Below are positions 1-8,494 of a stretch of 64,000 nucleotides of DNA, piece after piece. The position numbers were made by a program, and so were the translations under genes. Positions within the stretch are counted from its first letter, which is position 1; each line of letters begins with the position of its first letter. The notes under the pieces were generated by a model. That model worked only from the letters and a program-made list of their open reading frames with translations. It did not search any database and was not told the DNA's origin. The DNA comes from Stutzerimonas frequens (lineage in GTDB: Bacteria; Pseudomonadota; Gammaproteobacteria; Pseudomonadales; Pseudomonadaceae), in assembly GCF_024448335.1 (NCBI RefSeq), contig NZ_JAMOHM010000007.1, positions 62,001 through 126,000 of the forward strand, read 5' to 3'.

Positions 1-887
1 TGCTGGGCTTCCATGATCGCCATGGTCAGTGCCTTGGCCGCGTTGGGGTTGGCGGAGACATAGTCGCTGCGCAGGGCGAAGGCCTTCTCCGGATGGTTGT
101 GCCACAGCTCGCCGGTGGTGTTGGCGGTGTAGCCGATCTTCTGGTTGATCAGCTGCGCGTTCCACGGCTCGCAGACGCAGAAGGTGTCCATGCTGCCGAC
201 CTTCATGTTGGCGACCATCTGTGCCGGCGGCACGACGATGGTGTTGATGTCGGCGTTCGGGTCGATGCCGCCGGCCGCCAGCCAGTAGCGCATCCACAGG
301 TCATGGGTGCCGCCGGGGAAGGTCATCGCCGCACTGACCTTCTTGCCGCTGGCCTTCTTCGCCTCCAGCGCGGCCTTGAATGGCGTGCTGTCGAGGCCGA
401 TCTTCAGGTCGCGATACTCCTCGCCGACCGAGATGCACTGGCCGGACAGGTTCAGTCGCGCCAGGATCGACATGGGCACCGGCTGGTTGTTCGGCGTGAC
501 GATGCCGGCGCTGATCAGGTAGGGCATCGGTGTGAGGATGTGCGCGCCGTCGATGCCGTTCTTCGCCGAGCCGAGCACCAGGTTGTCGCGGGTGGTGCCC
601 CATGACGACTGCTTGAGCACCTCGACCTCGGTCATCCCGTACTTGGCGAAGAAGCCCTTCTCGGCGGCGACGAACAACGGCGCGGCGTCGGTCAGGGCGA
701 TGAAGCCGAGCTTGGCCTTGGTGGTTTCCACGTCACCGCCCGCGGCCCAGGCGGCCGAACGCATGCCTAGGGACATGCCGCCGAACAGGGCGACGCCGCT
801 GGCGGCGATGATCGAATGCTTGAGAAAGCTGCGGCGCGAGGCCAGCGTTACGCTGCTGGGCTGGTCGTTGTTCGGCTTGTCGGTCAT
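1..887 (-). CDS. nrtA: Nitrate ABC transporter substrate-binding protein, NrtA/NasF type (C-terminus outside window)
   Basis: Periplasmic nitrate/nitrite-binding component of an ABC importer for assimilatory nitrate uptake. The ATG at 887 gives an N-terminus with a twin-arginine signal (SRRSFLKHS, about residues 18-26) and a hydrophobic stretch ending in AWA, then the CmpA/NrtA fold (KLGFIALTDAAPLFVAAEKG, later CVCEPWNAQ). Only the first 295 codons are present, because the gene runs off the left edge; permease and ATPase genes are expected beyond it. The gene is preceded by a terminator-like hairpin and a sigma-54 promoter, and the next gene upstream encodes a NasR-type antiterminator, so nitrate-responsive attenuation is the likely control. 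The family call is firm; nitrate rather than cyanate or bicarbonate is inferred from the nasR neighbour. Confidence 0.92.
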   Translation of the reverse strand, partial: MTDKPNNDQPSSVTLASRRSFLKHSIIAASGVALFGGMSLGMRSAAWAAGGDVETTKAKLGFIALTDAAPLFVAAEKGFFAKYGMTEVEVLKQSSWGTTRDNLVLGSAKNGIDGAHILTPMPYLISAGIVTPNNQPVPMSILARLNLSGQCISVGEEYRDLKIGLDSTPFKAALEAKKASGKKVSAAMTFPGGTHDLWMRYWLAAGGIDPNADINTIVVPPAQMVANMKVGSMDTFCVCEPWNAQLINQKIGYTANTTGELWHNHPEKAFALRSDYVSANPNAAKALTMAIMEAQ

Positions 888-915
888 GGTCCGTTTTCCT
901 TTGGGCGAAAAAAAA

Positions 916-960
916 CGGCGCCACACCGCCCGGCTGAAGCCGGAGAGCGTGGACACCGTT
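916..960 (-). terminator. Intrinsic terminator (attenuator) in the nrtA leader
   Basis: Read on the minus strand, a long stem (AACGGTG near 960 pairing with CGCCGTT near 916, with CCAC/GTGG and an inner CCGGC-TTCA-GCCGG hairpin) is followed directly by eight U residues (908-915). It lies only about 20 nt before the nrtA start codon, so it cannot be an end-of-operon signal. It is best read as the attenuator of the leader controlled by the adjacent NasR-type protein. Confidence 0.85.
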
Positions 961-964
961 GTCC
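951..964 (-). promoter_or_regulatory. Candidate ANTAR-target RNA hairpin (P2-like)
   Basis: On the minus strand GGAC-AACGGT-GTCC forms a 4-bp stem with a six-base loop carrying A at loop position 1 and G at position 4, the signature reported for RNA hairpins bound by ANTAR proteins. Its 3' half uses bases that also form the 5' side of the terminator stem, so the two structures exclude each other. A second hairpin, AAGGCCG/CGGCTTT at about 980-1000, sits just upstream but its loop does not clearly show the A1/G4 pattern. Confidence 0.6.
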
Positions 965-1010
965 TGATGAGGAGTTGTGAAAGCCGAAGGATCCGGCCTT
1001 GCCTGGACTT

Positions 1011-1027
1011 TGCGAAAGCTGTGCCAG
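1011..1027 (-). promoter_or_regulatory. Sigma-54 (RpoN) promoter of the nrtA operon
   Basis: The minus strand reads CTGGCACAGCTTTCGCA, matching the RpoN consensus YTGGCACGRNNNTTGCW at all but two defined bases, with the GG and GC elements correctly spaced. Transcription would start near 1000, so the leader RNA begins exactly at the AAGGCCG hairpin and runs through the attenuator to nrtA. This is the architecture of nitrogen-controlled nas operons. Confidence 0.8.
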
Positions 1028-1244
1028 AACTGCTCGGGCGGCACCGGGCGGGTCCGGGCGCGGCATCGGATCGCCTGGTGGCTTCCGCCAAATCAAGCAC
1101 TTGCGACGGCGCCACAGACAGGCCGCGACCAGCTCGGTGATTGGTGCGCTCGAGATGAGTTGTGCGTGGCGATTCTGCGGGGCTGGCTGCGCATGCACAT
1201 TCGCGGGGCAGGCATGCTGGTCCGATGGTGCGGCGTGCCTGTTT

Positions 1245-2558
1245 TCAGTGCCTGGAACGCTGGCCCAGGGTGCGCGCCGGAGCGCGCTCGGCCGCCGGCT
1301 GTGCCAGTGACAGCAGGCGCTGGGCGACCTCCTCCAGGCGCAGGCCCTGATTCATTGCCGCCTGACGCAGCCAGCTGTAGGCCTCGCCTTCGGAGAAGCC
1401 CTGCTGGCGCATCAACTGCTGCTTGGCCCGCTCTACCTGCTTGCGCTCGTCCAGCGCCTGGCGTGCCTCGCGCAATTCTTCATTGAGGCCCTGCAGGCGC
1501 ACGCTCTGGGTCAGCAGCAGCTCCAGCGTCGAGCGCGCCACCATCGCGGTCATGCCGTCCGGCGGCGGCGCGCCGAGGTCGCTGGCCTGCACGCTGAACA
1601 GCTTGGCCTGCTCGGCGGCGGCGTGCATGTCGGCGATGCCGTCGAGCAGCTTTCGGTGGCTCTGCAGGCCCTTGCGGATGCGCTCGATGCTGTACCGGCA
1701 CTGTTGCAACAGATCCTGCTCCAGGCGCGTCTCGACCCGCTTCATCGCGTCGATGCGCTGCGTGTGCAGCTCGAACCAGAGCTCGCATAGCTGCGGTTCG
1801 ACCGCCGCACCGGGGCTGGTGCGGCGGGCGATGTCGCGCAGGCGGCAGGCGTTGATATTCGTCTCGCTGGCGCACAGCGCTTGCCATAGCGTCTGCGCCG
1901 CCGGGCTGGCGAAGCGGCTGAAGGTGGCGAAGCAGCGCTCCTGGCCTTCGAGCAGGTGCTCCAGGCGCTCCAGCATGTCCGCGCGGAAATAGCCGCTGGC
2001 GAAGCCGACCACACCTAGCGCGCGCTCCTGGCCGGCCAGTTCCTTGCCCTGCATGAAATTGAACAGTGCCACCAGGCAGCGCGTGATGTCCGGGTCGGCG
2101 GCGGTGTCGGCCGCTTCGAACACCACCGCCAGCAGCCCGCCGATCAGCCGCACCAGTGTCGCCGTCGCGTCCTGCATGCCGATGGCGTGCTCGCGGATGC
2201 GCCGGCGTAATGCGGGCAACTCGTCGAGGCTGTGCAGGGCATAGGCGATGCGGGTGAACAGGCGGGTCTTGTCGGCACTGCTGACGGCGTCCAGATCGAT
2301 GCGATCCAGATCCAGGCGCACGTCGCGTTCCAGCGCCTCGGCTTCCAGGCTGAGCACGTCCAGCTGCTGGCGCTGATGGGCGGCGTTGCCGCTGAGGTAG
2401 ATGTTCGAGTAGCCGCGCTCCTTCTGCAGCGCGTGCACCAGCTGGCTGATGCGGGTGACCAGTTCGCAGGTGCGCGCCAGATCCTCCAGGCCGAGCAGTT
2501 CGCTGCGCCGGGACGCCAGCATGAAGCGCAGGGTCGCAGGCATTTTCCGTCCGTGCAT
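1245..2558 (-). CDS. nasR: NasR-type nitrate-responsive transcription antiterminator (NIT + ANTAR domains)
   Basis: Cytoplasmic RNA-binding regulator expected to let RNA polymerase read through the nrtA leader terminator when nitrate or nitrite is present. The 437-residue protein has a helical nitrate-sensing NIT domain over roughly residues 30-280 ([18 protein letters not shown], then [13 protein letters not shown]) and a C-terminal ANTAR domain over roughly 350-420 ([21 protein letters not shown], followed by [20 protein letters not shown]). The ATG at 2558 is chosen because GGAGGT lies seven bases upstream; a TTG at 2597 would only add 13 residues. It is on the same strand as nrtA and directly upstream of its promoter. 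No frameshift or missing domain was seen. Confidence 0.9.
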   Translation of the reverse strand: MHGRKMPATLRFMLASRRSELLGLEDLARTCELVTRISQLVHALQKERGYSNIYLSGNAAHQRQQLDVLSLEAEALERDVRLDLDRIDLDAVSSADKTRLFTRIAYALHSLDELPALRRRIREHAIGMQDATATLVRLIGGLLAVVFEAADTAADPDITRCLVALFNFMQGKELAGQERALGVVGFASGYFRADMLERLEHLLEGQERCFATFSRFASPAAQTLWQALCASETNINACRLRDIARRTSPGAAVEPQLCELWFELHTQRIDAMKRVETRLEQDLLQQCRYSIERIRKGLQSHRKLLDGIADMHAAAEQAKLFSVQASDLGAPPPDGMTAMVARSTLELLLTQSVRLQGLNEELREARQALDERKQVERAKQQLMRQQGFSEGEAYSWLRQAAMNQGLRLEEVAQRLLSLAQPAAERAPARTLGQRSRH

Positions 2559-2623
2559 GGGCGGTACCTCCGCGGGTTGACGCGCAGGTTCCTGCAAGAT
2601 GCAGTCCAGTAAGCCCAGCGCGT

Positions 2624-2652
2624 ATCCGTGCTGCGGCGTTTGCGCCTATAAT
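2624..2652 (+). promoter_or_regulatory. Probable sigma-70 promoter of the his operon
   Basis: A perfect TATAAT at 2647-2652 lies 35 bp before hisB, in the gap between the divergent nasR and hisB genes. The -35 region about 17 bp upstream is weak, so only the -10 element is well supported. Confidence 0.55.
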
Positions 2653-2687
2653 GTGCCCCTTTTCGCCCACGATCAGCGGAGCTGTTG

Positions 2688-3281
2688 ATGTCCGAACGTA
2701 CGGCTTACGTAGAGCGCAACACCCTGGAAACCCAGGTCAAGGTCACCATCAATCTCGATGGCACCGGCAAGGCGCGCTTCGCCATCGGCGTGCCCTTCCT
2801 GGAGCACATGCTCGACCAGATCGCCCGTCACGGGCTGATCGACCTGGATATCGAGTGCAACGGCGACCTGCACATCGACGACCACCATACCGTCGAGGAC
2901 GTAGGCATCACCCTCGGCCAGGCCTTCGCCAAGGCCATCGGCGACAAGAAAGGCATGACCCGCTACGGGCACGCCTACGTGCCGCTGGACGAGGCGCTGT
3001 CGCGCGTGGTGATCGACTTCTCCGGACGTCCCGGTCTGACCATGCACGTACCTTACACCCGTGCGGTGGTCGGCAAGTTCGACGTCGACCTGTTCCAGGA
3101 ATTCTTCCAGGGCTTCGTCAACCACGCCCTGGTGACCCTGCACATCGACAACCTGCGCGGAACCAACACCCACCACCAGATCGAGACGGTGTTCAAGGCC
3201 TTCGGCCGTGCGCTGCGCATGGCCATCGAGCTCGATCCGCGCATGGCCGGGCAGATGCCGTCGACCAAGGGGTGCCTGTAA
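2688..3281 (+). CDS. hisB: Imidazoleglycerol-phosphate dehydratase
   Basis: Catalyses the dehydration of imidazole glycerol phosphate to imidazole acetol phosphate in histidine synthesis. The 197-residue length matches the monofunctional enzyme, without the phosphatase domain found in enterobacteria. Metal-binding signatures are visible as [12 protein letters not shown] (about residues 63-74) and NTHHQIE near residue 163. The ATG at 2688 has GGAG about nine bases upstream; an adjoining in-frame TTG at 2685 is less likely. It is first of a tightly packed his cluster and its stop codon overlaps the hisH start by one base (TAATG). Confidence 0.96.
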   Translation: MSERTAYVERNTLETQVKVTINLDGTGKARFAIGVPFLEHMLDQIARHGLIDLDIECNGDLHIDDHHTVEDVGITLGQAFAKAIGDKKGMTRYGHAYVPLDEALSRVVIDFSGRPGLTMHVPYTRAVVGKFDVDLFQEFFQGFVNHALVTLHIDNLRGTNTHHQIETVFKAFGRALRMAIELDPRMAGQMPSTKGCL

Positions 3282-3919
3282 TGCAGACCGTTGCCGTCAT
3301 CGACTACGGCATGGGCAACCTGCATTCGGTGGCCAAGGCGCTGGAGCATGTCGGCGCTGGCCGCGTGCTGATCACCAGCGATGCGCAGGTCATCCGCGAA
3401 GCCGACCGCGTGGTGTTTCCCGGCGTCGGCGCGATTCGCGACTGCATGGCCGAAATTCGCCGGCTGGGCTTCGACGAACTGGTCCGCGAAGTCAGCCAGG
3501 ACCGCCCGTTTCTCGGTATCTGCGTCGGTATGCAGGCCCTCATGGAGCGCAGCGAGGAGAACGACGGCGTCGACTGCATCGGCCTGTTTCCCGGCCAGGT
3601 GCGCTTCTTCGGCAAGGATCTGGTTGAGGACGGCGAGCACCTGAAGGTGCCGCACATGGGCTGGAACGAGGTCAAGCAGGCGGTGGATCACCCGCTCTGG
3701 CATGCGATCCCGGACAATGGCCGCTTCTACTTCGTGCACAGCTATTACATCGAGGCCGGCAACCCGCGCCAGGTGGTCGGCCGTGGCCACTACGGCAAGG
3801 ACTTCGCCGCCGCGCTGGCAGAAGGCTCGCGCTTTGCCGTGCAGTTCCACCCGGAAAAGAGCCATACCCACGGCCTGCAGCTGCTGCAGAACTTCGCCGC
3901 CTGGGATGGCCGCTGGTAA
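3281..3919 (+). CDS. hisH: Imidazole glycerol phosphate synthase, glutaminase subunit HisH
   Basis: Class I glutamine amidotransferase of 212 residues that supplies ammonia to HisF for imidazole ring closure. The nucleophile elbow LGICVGMQ puts the catalytic cysteine at residue 81, and the His-Glu pair lies in QFHPEKS near the C-terminus. The N-terminus [10 protein letters not shown] is typical. Translation is probably coupled to hisB through the one-base overlap, and its stop abuts the next start codon (TAA ATG). The partner hisF lies two genes downstream. Confidence 0.96.
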   Translation: MQTVAVIDYGMGNLHSVAKALEHVGAGRVLITSDAQVIREADRVVFPGVGAIRDCMAEIRRLGFDELVREVSQDRPFLGICVGMQALMERSEENDGVDCIGLFPGQVRFFGKDLVEDGEHLKVPHMGWNEVKQAVDHPLWHAIPDNGRFYFVHSYYIEAGNPRQVVGRGHYGKDFAAALAEGSRFAVQFHPEKSHTHGLQLLQNFAAWDGRW

Positions 3920-4180
3920 ATGAGCCGGGCCAAGCTCAAGCCGCCGGTCCTGACGCTGGATGCCGCTCAGGAGCAGGCGGCGCAACAGGTCATCAAGCGC
4001 TTTCTGCAAGAGCGGTTCGAACTCGAGCTGGGCTCGTTCGAGGCGCAGGAAGTGCTCGATCTGTTCGCCCGGGAAATCGCGCCGCTGTATTACAACAAGG
4101 CGATCTTCGACGTGCAGAGCCACCTGAAGGAGCGGTTCGAGAGCATCGAAAGCGACTTGTGGGCACTCGAGAAGAGCTGA
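3920..4180 (+). CDS. DUF2164 family protein
   Basis: Small 86-residue protein of unknown function, recognised as DUF2164 from its pattern (AAQQVIKRFLQERFELELGS, then VLDLFAREIAPLYYNKAI). It is predicted to be soluble and helical, with no signal peptide or membrane segment. Its start follows the hisH stop with no gap and hisA begins 37 bases later, so it is co-transcribed inside the his operon. That placement does not show a role in histidine synthesis; no catalytic residues can be argued from the sequence alone. Confidence 0.85.
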   Translation: MSRAKLKPPVLTLDAAQEQAAQQVIKRFLQERFELELGSFEAQEVLDLFAREIAPLYYNKAIFDVQSHLKERFESIESDLWALEKS

Positions 4181-4216
4181 CCCTTAACCGACACTTGATT
4201 TGAACAGGTTCAAGCC

Positions 4217-4960
4217 ATGCTGATTATCCCCGCTATCGATCTCAAGGACGGCGCCTGCGTACGTCTGCGCCAGGGCCTGATGGACGACGCCACGGTGTTC
4301 TCCGATGACCCGGTGGCCATGGCTGCCAAGTGGGTCGAGGCCGGCTGCCGTCGCCTGCATCTGGTCGACCTCAACGGGGCCTTCGAAGGCCAGCCGGTCA
4401 ACGGCGAAGTGGTCACCGCCATTGCCAAGCGTTACCCGGACCTGCCGATCCAGATCGGCGGCGGCATCCGTACCCTGGAAACCATCGAGCACTACGTGCG
4501 CGCCGGTGTCAGCTACGTGATCATCGGCACCAAGGCGGTGAAAGAGCCGGAGTTCGTTGCCGAGGCCTGCCGCGCCTTCCCGGGCAAGGTGATCGTCGGT
4601 CTGGACGCCAAGGACGGCTTCGTCGCCACCGATGGCTGGGCGGAAGTCTCCAGCGTGCAGGCCGTCGATCTGGCCCGCCGTTTCGAGGCCGATGGCGTCT
4701 CGGCGATCGTCTACACCGACATCGCCAAGGACGGCATGATGCAGGGCTGCAACGTCGAGGCCACCGTGGCGCTGGCCAACGCCAGCCGTATCCCGGTGAT
4801 CGCGTCCGGTGGCATCCACAATATCGGCGATATTCAGAAGCTGCTCGATACGAACACTCCAGGCATCATCGGTGCCATCACCGGGCGCGCCATCTATGAA
4901 GGCACGCTGGATGTGGCCGAGGCGCAGGCGCTCTGCGACCTGAAGTACAAGGACGAGTGA
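4217..4960 (+). CDS. hisA: ProFAR isomerase HisA
   Basis: Converts ProFAR to PRFAR, the step before the HisHF synthase. The 247-residue (beta/alpha)8 barrel starts [12 protein letters not shown] with the catalytic aspartate at residue 8; the second-half aspartate is in [11 protein letters not shown], and phosphate-binding loops IQIGGGIR and [12 protein letters not shown] are present. AGGTT lies about eight bases before the ATG. It is in the his operon, followed by a 156-bp gap filled by hairpin repeats before hisF. Confidence 0.96.
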   Translation: MLIIPAIDLKDGACVRLRQGLMDDATVFSDDPVAMAAKWVEAGCRRLHLVDLNGAFEGQPVNGEVVTAIAKRYPDLPIQIGGGIRTLETIEHYVRAGVSYVIIGTKAVKEPEFVAEACRAFPGKVIVGLDAKDGFVATDGWAEVSSVQAVDLARRFEADGVSAIVYTDIAKDGMMQGCNVEATVALANASRIPVIASGGIHNIGDIQKLLDTNTPGIIGAITGRAIYEGTLDVAEAQALCDLKYKDE

Positions 4961-4973
4961 TTCGCTGAACTGC

Positions 4974-5103
4974 GGTGGATCGGTGAAGCGCGATCCACCC
5001 CACACACAGAAGGACGAGTAAGCCGTAGGGTGGACAACGCTTCGCTTGTCCACCGTGCATTCGGTGACCCGGTGGACAACGCTGCGCGGTTGTCCACCCT
5101 ACG
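4974..5103 (+). repeat. Three tandem GGTGGA...TCCACC hairpin repeats between hisA and hisF
   Basis: Three perfect hairpins share arms GGTGGA/TCCACC and an 8-base loop: 4974-4999 (stem GGTGGATCG), 5029-5054 (stem GGTGGACAA) and 5071-5098 (stem GGTGGACAAC). The last two sit inside a larger inverted repeat whose ends are CGTAGGGTGGACAACGC and its near-complement at 5024-5040 and 5086-5103. This looks like a small REP-type extragenic repeat; a fourth copy occurs at 30563-30593. It lies inside an operon, so it may act as an mRNA stability or attenuation element for hisF. Confidence 0.8.
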
Positions 5104-5116
5104 AGAGAGATCGACC

Positions 5117-5887
<771 letters not shown>

Positions 5888-5972
5888 TCCCGACGTGCAG
5901 CTGAATAAGGCTTAATGCCCGAGACAAGGACACGCCCGCCGCAGTCGCGGGCGAACAATCAGGAGATTTCTC

Positions 5973-6719
5973 ATGCTCAAGACCACCGCCTCCATTGCCA
6001 GTGCGCTGCTGCTCGGCGCCTCGCTGGCCCATGCCCAGGAACCAGCGAAGATCGACCTGCTGACGGAGAACTTTCCGCCCTACAACATGGCGGCCGACGG
6101 CAAGAACTTCGCCCGCGATGAAAACATCAGCGGCATCGCTGCGGACATCGTGCGCGAGATGTTCAAGCGCGCCGGTGTCGACTACACCCTGACGCTGCGT
6201 TTTCCCTGGGAGCGCATCTACGGCATGGCGCTGGAGCAGCCTAACTATGGCGTTTTCGTCACCGCGCGGCTGCCCGAGCGTGAGGAGCTGTTCAAGTGGG
6301 TCGGACCCATCGGTCCGGACGACTGGGTGCTGCTGGCCCGTGGCGACAGCCCGATCAATCTGACCAGCCTGGATCAGGCGCGCCAGTACAACATCGGCGC
6401 CTACAAGGGTGACGCCATCGCCGAACACCTGGACGGTCAGGGGCTGCAACCGCAGCTCGCCCTGCGCGACCAGGAAAACGTGAAGAAGCTGATCGACGGC
6501 AAGATCGACCTGTGGGCCACAGGCGATCCCGCCGGCCGCTACCTGGCGCGCCAGGAAGGCGTGACCGGGCTCAAGCGCGTGCTGCGCTTCGACAGTGCCG
6601 AACTCTACCTGGCGTTGAACAAGCAGGTCGCCGACGAGACGGTGCAGAAGCTGCAGAAGGCGCTCGACCAGATGCGCAGCGAAGGTGTGATCGACGAGAT
6701 CAACGCGCGTTACCTCTAA
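5973..6719 (+). CDS. Periplasmic solute-binding protein, SBP_bac_3 (amino-acid type) family, copy 1
   Basis: Secreted 248-residue binding protein with a signal peptide ending AHAQ near residue 22 and a type II periplasmic-binding fold (LLTENFPPYNM, LRFPWERIYGMAL, KLIDGKIDLWATGD). No permease or ATPase gene is adjacent, so its transporter or sensor partner is unknown. AGGAG sits about seven bases before the ATG. The next gene is a same-length paralogue, so this is a tandem duplication. A strong terminator follows at 6729-6757, giving the pair separate transcription ends. Amino-acid specificity is a family-level guess. Confidence 0.85.
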   Translation: MLKTTASIASALLLGASLAHAQEPAKIDLLTENFPPYNMAADGKNFARDENISGIAADIVREMFKRAGVDYTLTLRFPWERIYGMALEQPNYGVFVTARLPEREELFKWVGPIGPDDWVLLARGDSPINLTSLDQARQYNIGAYKGDAIAEHLDGQGLQPQLALRDQENVKKLIDGKIDLWATGDPAGRYLARQEGVTGLKRVLRFDSAELYLALNKQVADETVQKLQKALDQMRSEGVIDEINARYL

Positions 6720-6728
6720 GTCTCCTTG

Positions 6729-6757
6729 GTCGGCGCATCTCCTGCGCCGACTTTCTT
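6729..6757 (+). terminator. Intrinsic terminator after the first binding-protein gene
   Basis: GTCGGCGCA-TCTCC-TGCGCCGAC is a perfect 9-bp stem with a five-base loop, followed by TTTCTT, ten bases after the stop codon of the upstream gene. Confidence 0.85.
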
Positions 6758-6952
6758 GATGGCGGCGGTGCGCCAGCAGGGTGCGCTGATCCACTTCCTC
6801 GCGCCGTCCTGGCGCATGCACGCTTCCCCGTTCCAGCAGGCGCTTAGCCCTGGCGCCGTGCCGCTTCGCTGGTTCGCATCTTGCTTTGGATCGACCCCGG
6901 CTCTGGCTCGCGGAGGGGTGGGCCAGAGAATCGAGAAAAAAGGGAGCGATCG

Positions 6953-7699
6953 ATGTTCAAGCGAACTATTGCCGTCGTCTTGCTGCTGCTTTGTGCTCAC
7001 GCGCACGCCGCGCTGCCTGACGATTACCGAGTCGTGCTGCTGACCGAGAATTTTCCACCGTTCAACATGGCCGAGGACGGCAAGAACTACGCGTCCGACG
7101 TGCGCATTCACGGCATCAACGCCGACATCGTGCGCGAGATGTTCCATCGCGCGGACATCCGCTACGAGCTGACCCTGCGCTTTCCCTGGGATCGCATCTA
7201 CAAGCAGGTGCTGCAACAGCCGGATCAGGGGTTGTTCTCCACCACCTTCACTGCCGAGCGCGAGCCGCAGTTCAAATGGGTCGGGCCGCTGGCGAGCATC
7301 AGTTGGGTGCTGCTGGCGCCCGCCGGCAGTCCTCTGCGCCTGACCGGGCTGGAGCAGGCACGCGACCTGCGCATTGGTGCCTACAAGAACGACGCGGTCA
7401 GCCAGCACTTGGAGGGCAAGGGCCTGGCACCTATCAATTCGCTGCGCGACCAGGAGAACATCGGCAAGCTGCTCAAGGGGCAGATCGACGTCTGGGCCAC
7501 CGCCGATCCGGTCGGCCCCTATCTGGCCAAGCAGGAAGGTGTCACCGGTCTGAAGCCGGTGCTGCGTTTCAATGAGGCGCGATTGTTCCTGGCGCTCAAC
7601 CGGGCGACGCCGGACGAGGTGGTCGAGCGTCTGCAGCGGGCTCTGGACGCGATGCGCGCCGATGGCACGGTGGACAGGATGCTGCAGCGCTATCTCTGA
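6953..7699 (+). CDS. Periplasmic solute-binding protein, SBP_bac_3 family, copy 2
   Basis: Paralogue of the preceding gene, same 248-residue length and the same motif order (LLTENFPPFNMAEDGKNYA, LRFPWDRIYKQVL, KLLKGQIDVWATAD). The signal peptide ends AHAHAA near residue 20. The ATG at 6953 has AGGGAG about eight bases upstream. The two copies differ at many positions, so the duplication is old rather than a recent copy or assembly artefact. The stop lies three bases from the convergent yibQ-like stop. Confidence 0.85.
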   Translation: MFKRTIAVVLLLLCAHAHAALPDDYRVVLLTENFPPFNMAEDGKNYASDVRIHGINADIVREMFHRADIRYELTLRFPWDRIYKQVLQQPDQGLFSTTFTAEREPQFKWVGPLASISWVLLAPAGSPLRLTGLEQARDLRIGAYKNDAVSQHLEGKGLAPINSLRDQENIGKLLKGQIDVWATADPVGPYLAKQEGVTGLKPVLRFNEARLFLALNRATPDEVVERLQRALDAMRADGTVDRMLQRYL

Positions 7700-7702
7700 C
7701 GC

Positions 7703-8494
7703 TCAGCGATAGACGCCGCCACGGCCGTGGGCGGCCATCGCTCGGTTGCTGCGCGTGGCAATCATCTGGCCGACGTCTACCCAGTCGATGCCCTGTGCGG
7801 CCAGGCGTGGCAGTTCGCGTTCGAGCACGGCCAGCGTGCTCTCGTGGGGATGACCGATGATGACGACCGAGCCCTGCTTGCGGGCCAGTGCCACAGCCGC
7901 GTGAAAACGTTCGGCTATCGCGGACGGTGAGGGATCGTCATCGAGAAAGATGTCCCGCGACAGGCTGGCCAGTGCCGTGCGTTGGGCGCTCGCTGCGGCC
8001 ACGGTGCGCGGGCTGGTGCGGCTGTCGAGGAAGAACAGATGGCGGCGCTGCAGTTCGCCCATCAGCCAGGTCATGGCCTGTGTCTGATCGGTCATGGCGC
8101 TGCCCATGTGGTTGTTCAGCCCGCTGGCATGCGGCACCGCTTCAAGGGCTGCGTCGAGGCGGCGCGCCAGCTCGTCGTGGGGCAGACGAGGGTGCCAGGC
8201 GAAACGGCCCTGGGCAGGCGCCATCGGCATATGCAGCATGACCGTCTTGCCGGCGCTATGGGCCTGTTCGGCCAATGCCGCAGCGTGGCGGGTGTCCGGC
8301 AGGATCGCCAGTGCGACCGGCCCCGGCAGCTCCAGCACACGGCGATCGCGCGCGGGGTTCTGGCCGAGGTCGTCGATGACCAGGGTCAGCCTGGGTCGGG
8401 GCTCATGTTCGTGTACGATGTCTCGGCCGAGCACGGCCTGGCTGAATACTGCCAGTACCAGTGCCAGGCCCGCTGCCCAGGCGGGCATGCTCAT
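7703..8494 (-). CDS. Divergent polysaccharide deacetylase family protein (YibQ/DUF610)
   Basis: Secreted 263-residue protein with an N-terminal hydrophobic signal and a NodB-like fold (LTLVIDDLGQN, LAILPDTRHAA, GLNNHMGS, VVIIGHPHESTL). The DD pair and histidines resemble deacetylase metal ligands, but substrate and activity of this family are not established. Its ATG overlaps the ctpA stop by four bases (ATGA), so it is translationally coupled to ctpA; envC lies further upstream. The neighbourhood points to cell-envelope or peptidoglycan work. Confidence 0.88.
   Translation of the reverse strand: MSMPAWAAGLALVLAVFSQAVLGRDIVHEHEPRPRLTLVIDDLGQNPARDRRVLELPGPVALAILPDTRHAAALAEQAHSAGKTVMLHMPMAPAQGRFAWHPRLPHDELARRLDAALEAVPHASGLNNHMGSAMTDQTQAMTWLMGELQRRHLFFLDSRTSPRTVAAASAQRTALASLSRDIFLDDDPSPSAIAERFHAAVALARKQGSVVIIGHPHESTLAVLERELPRLAAQGIDWVDVGQMIATRSNRAMAAHGRGGVYR

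Noticed and set aside
5030..5116. N-terminal extension of hisF
   Set aside because: It would translate the repeat hairpins and add 29 residues absent from the HisF family.
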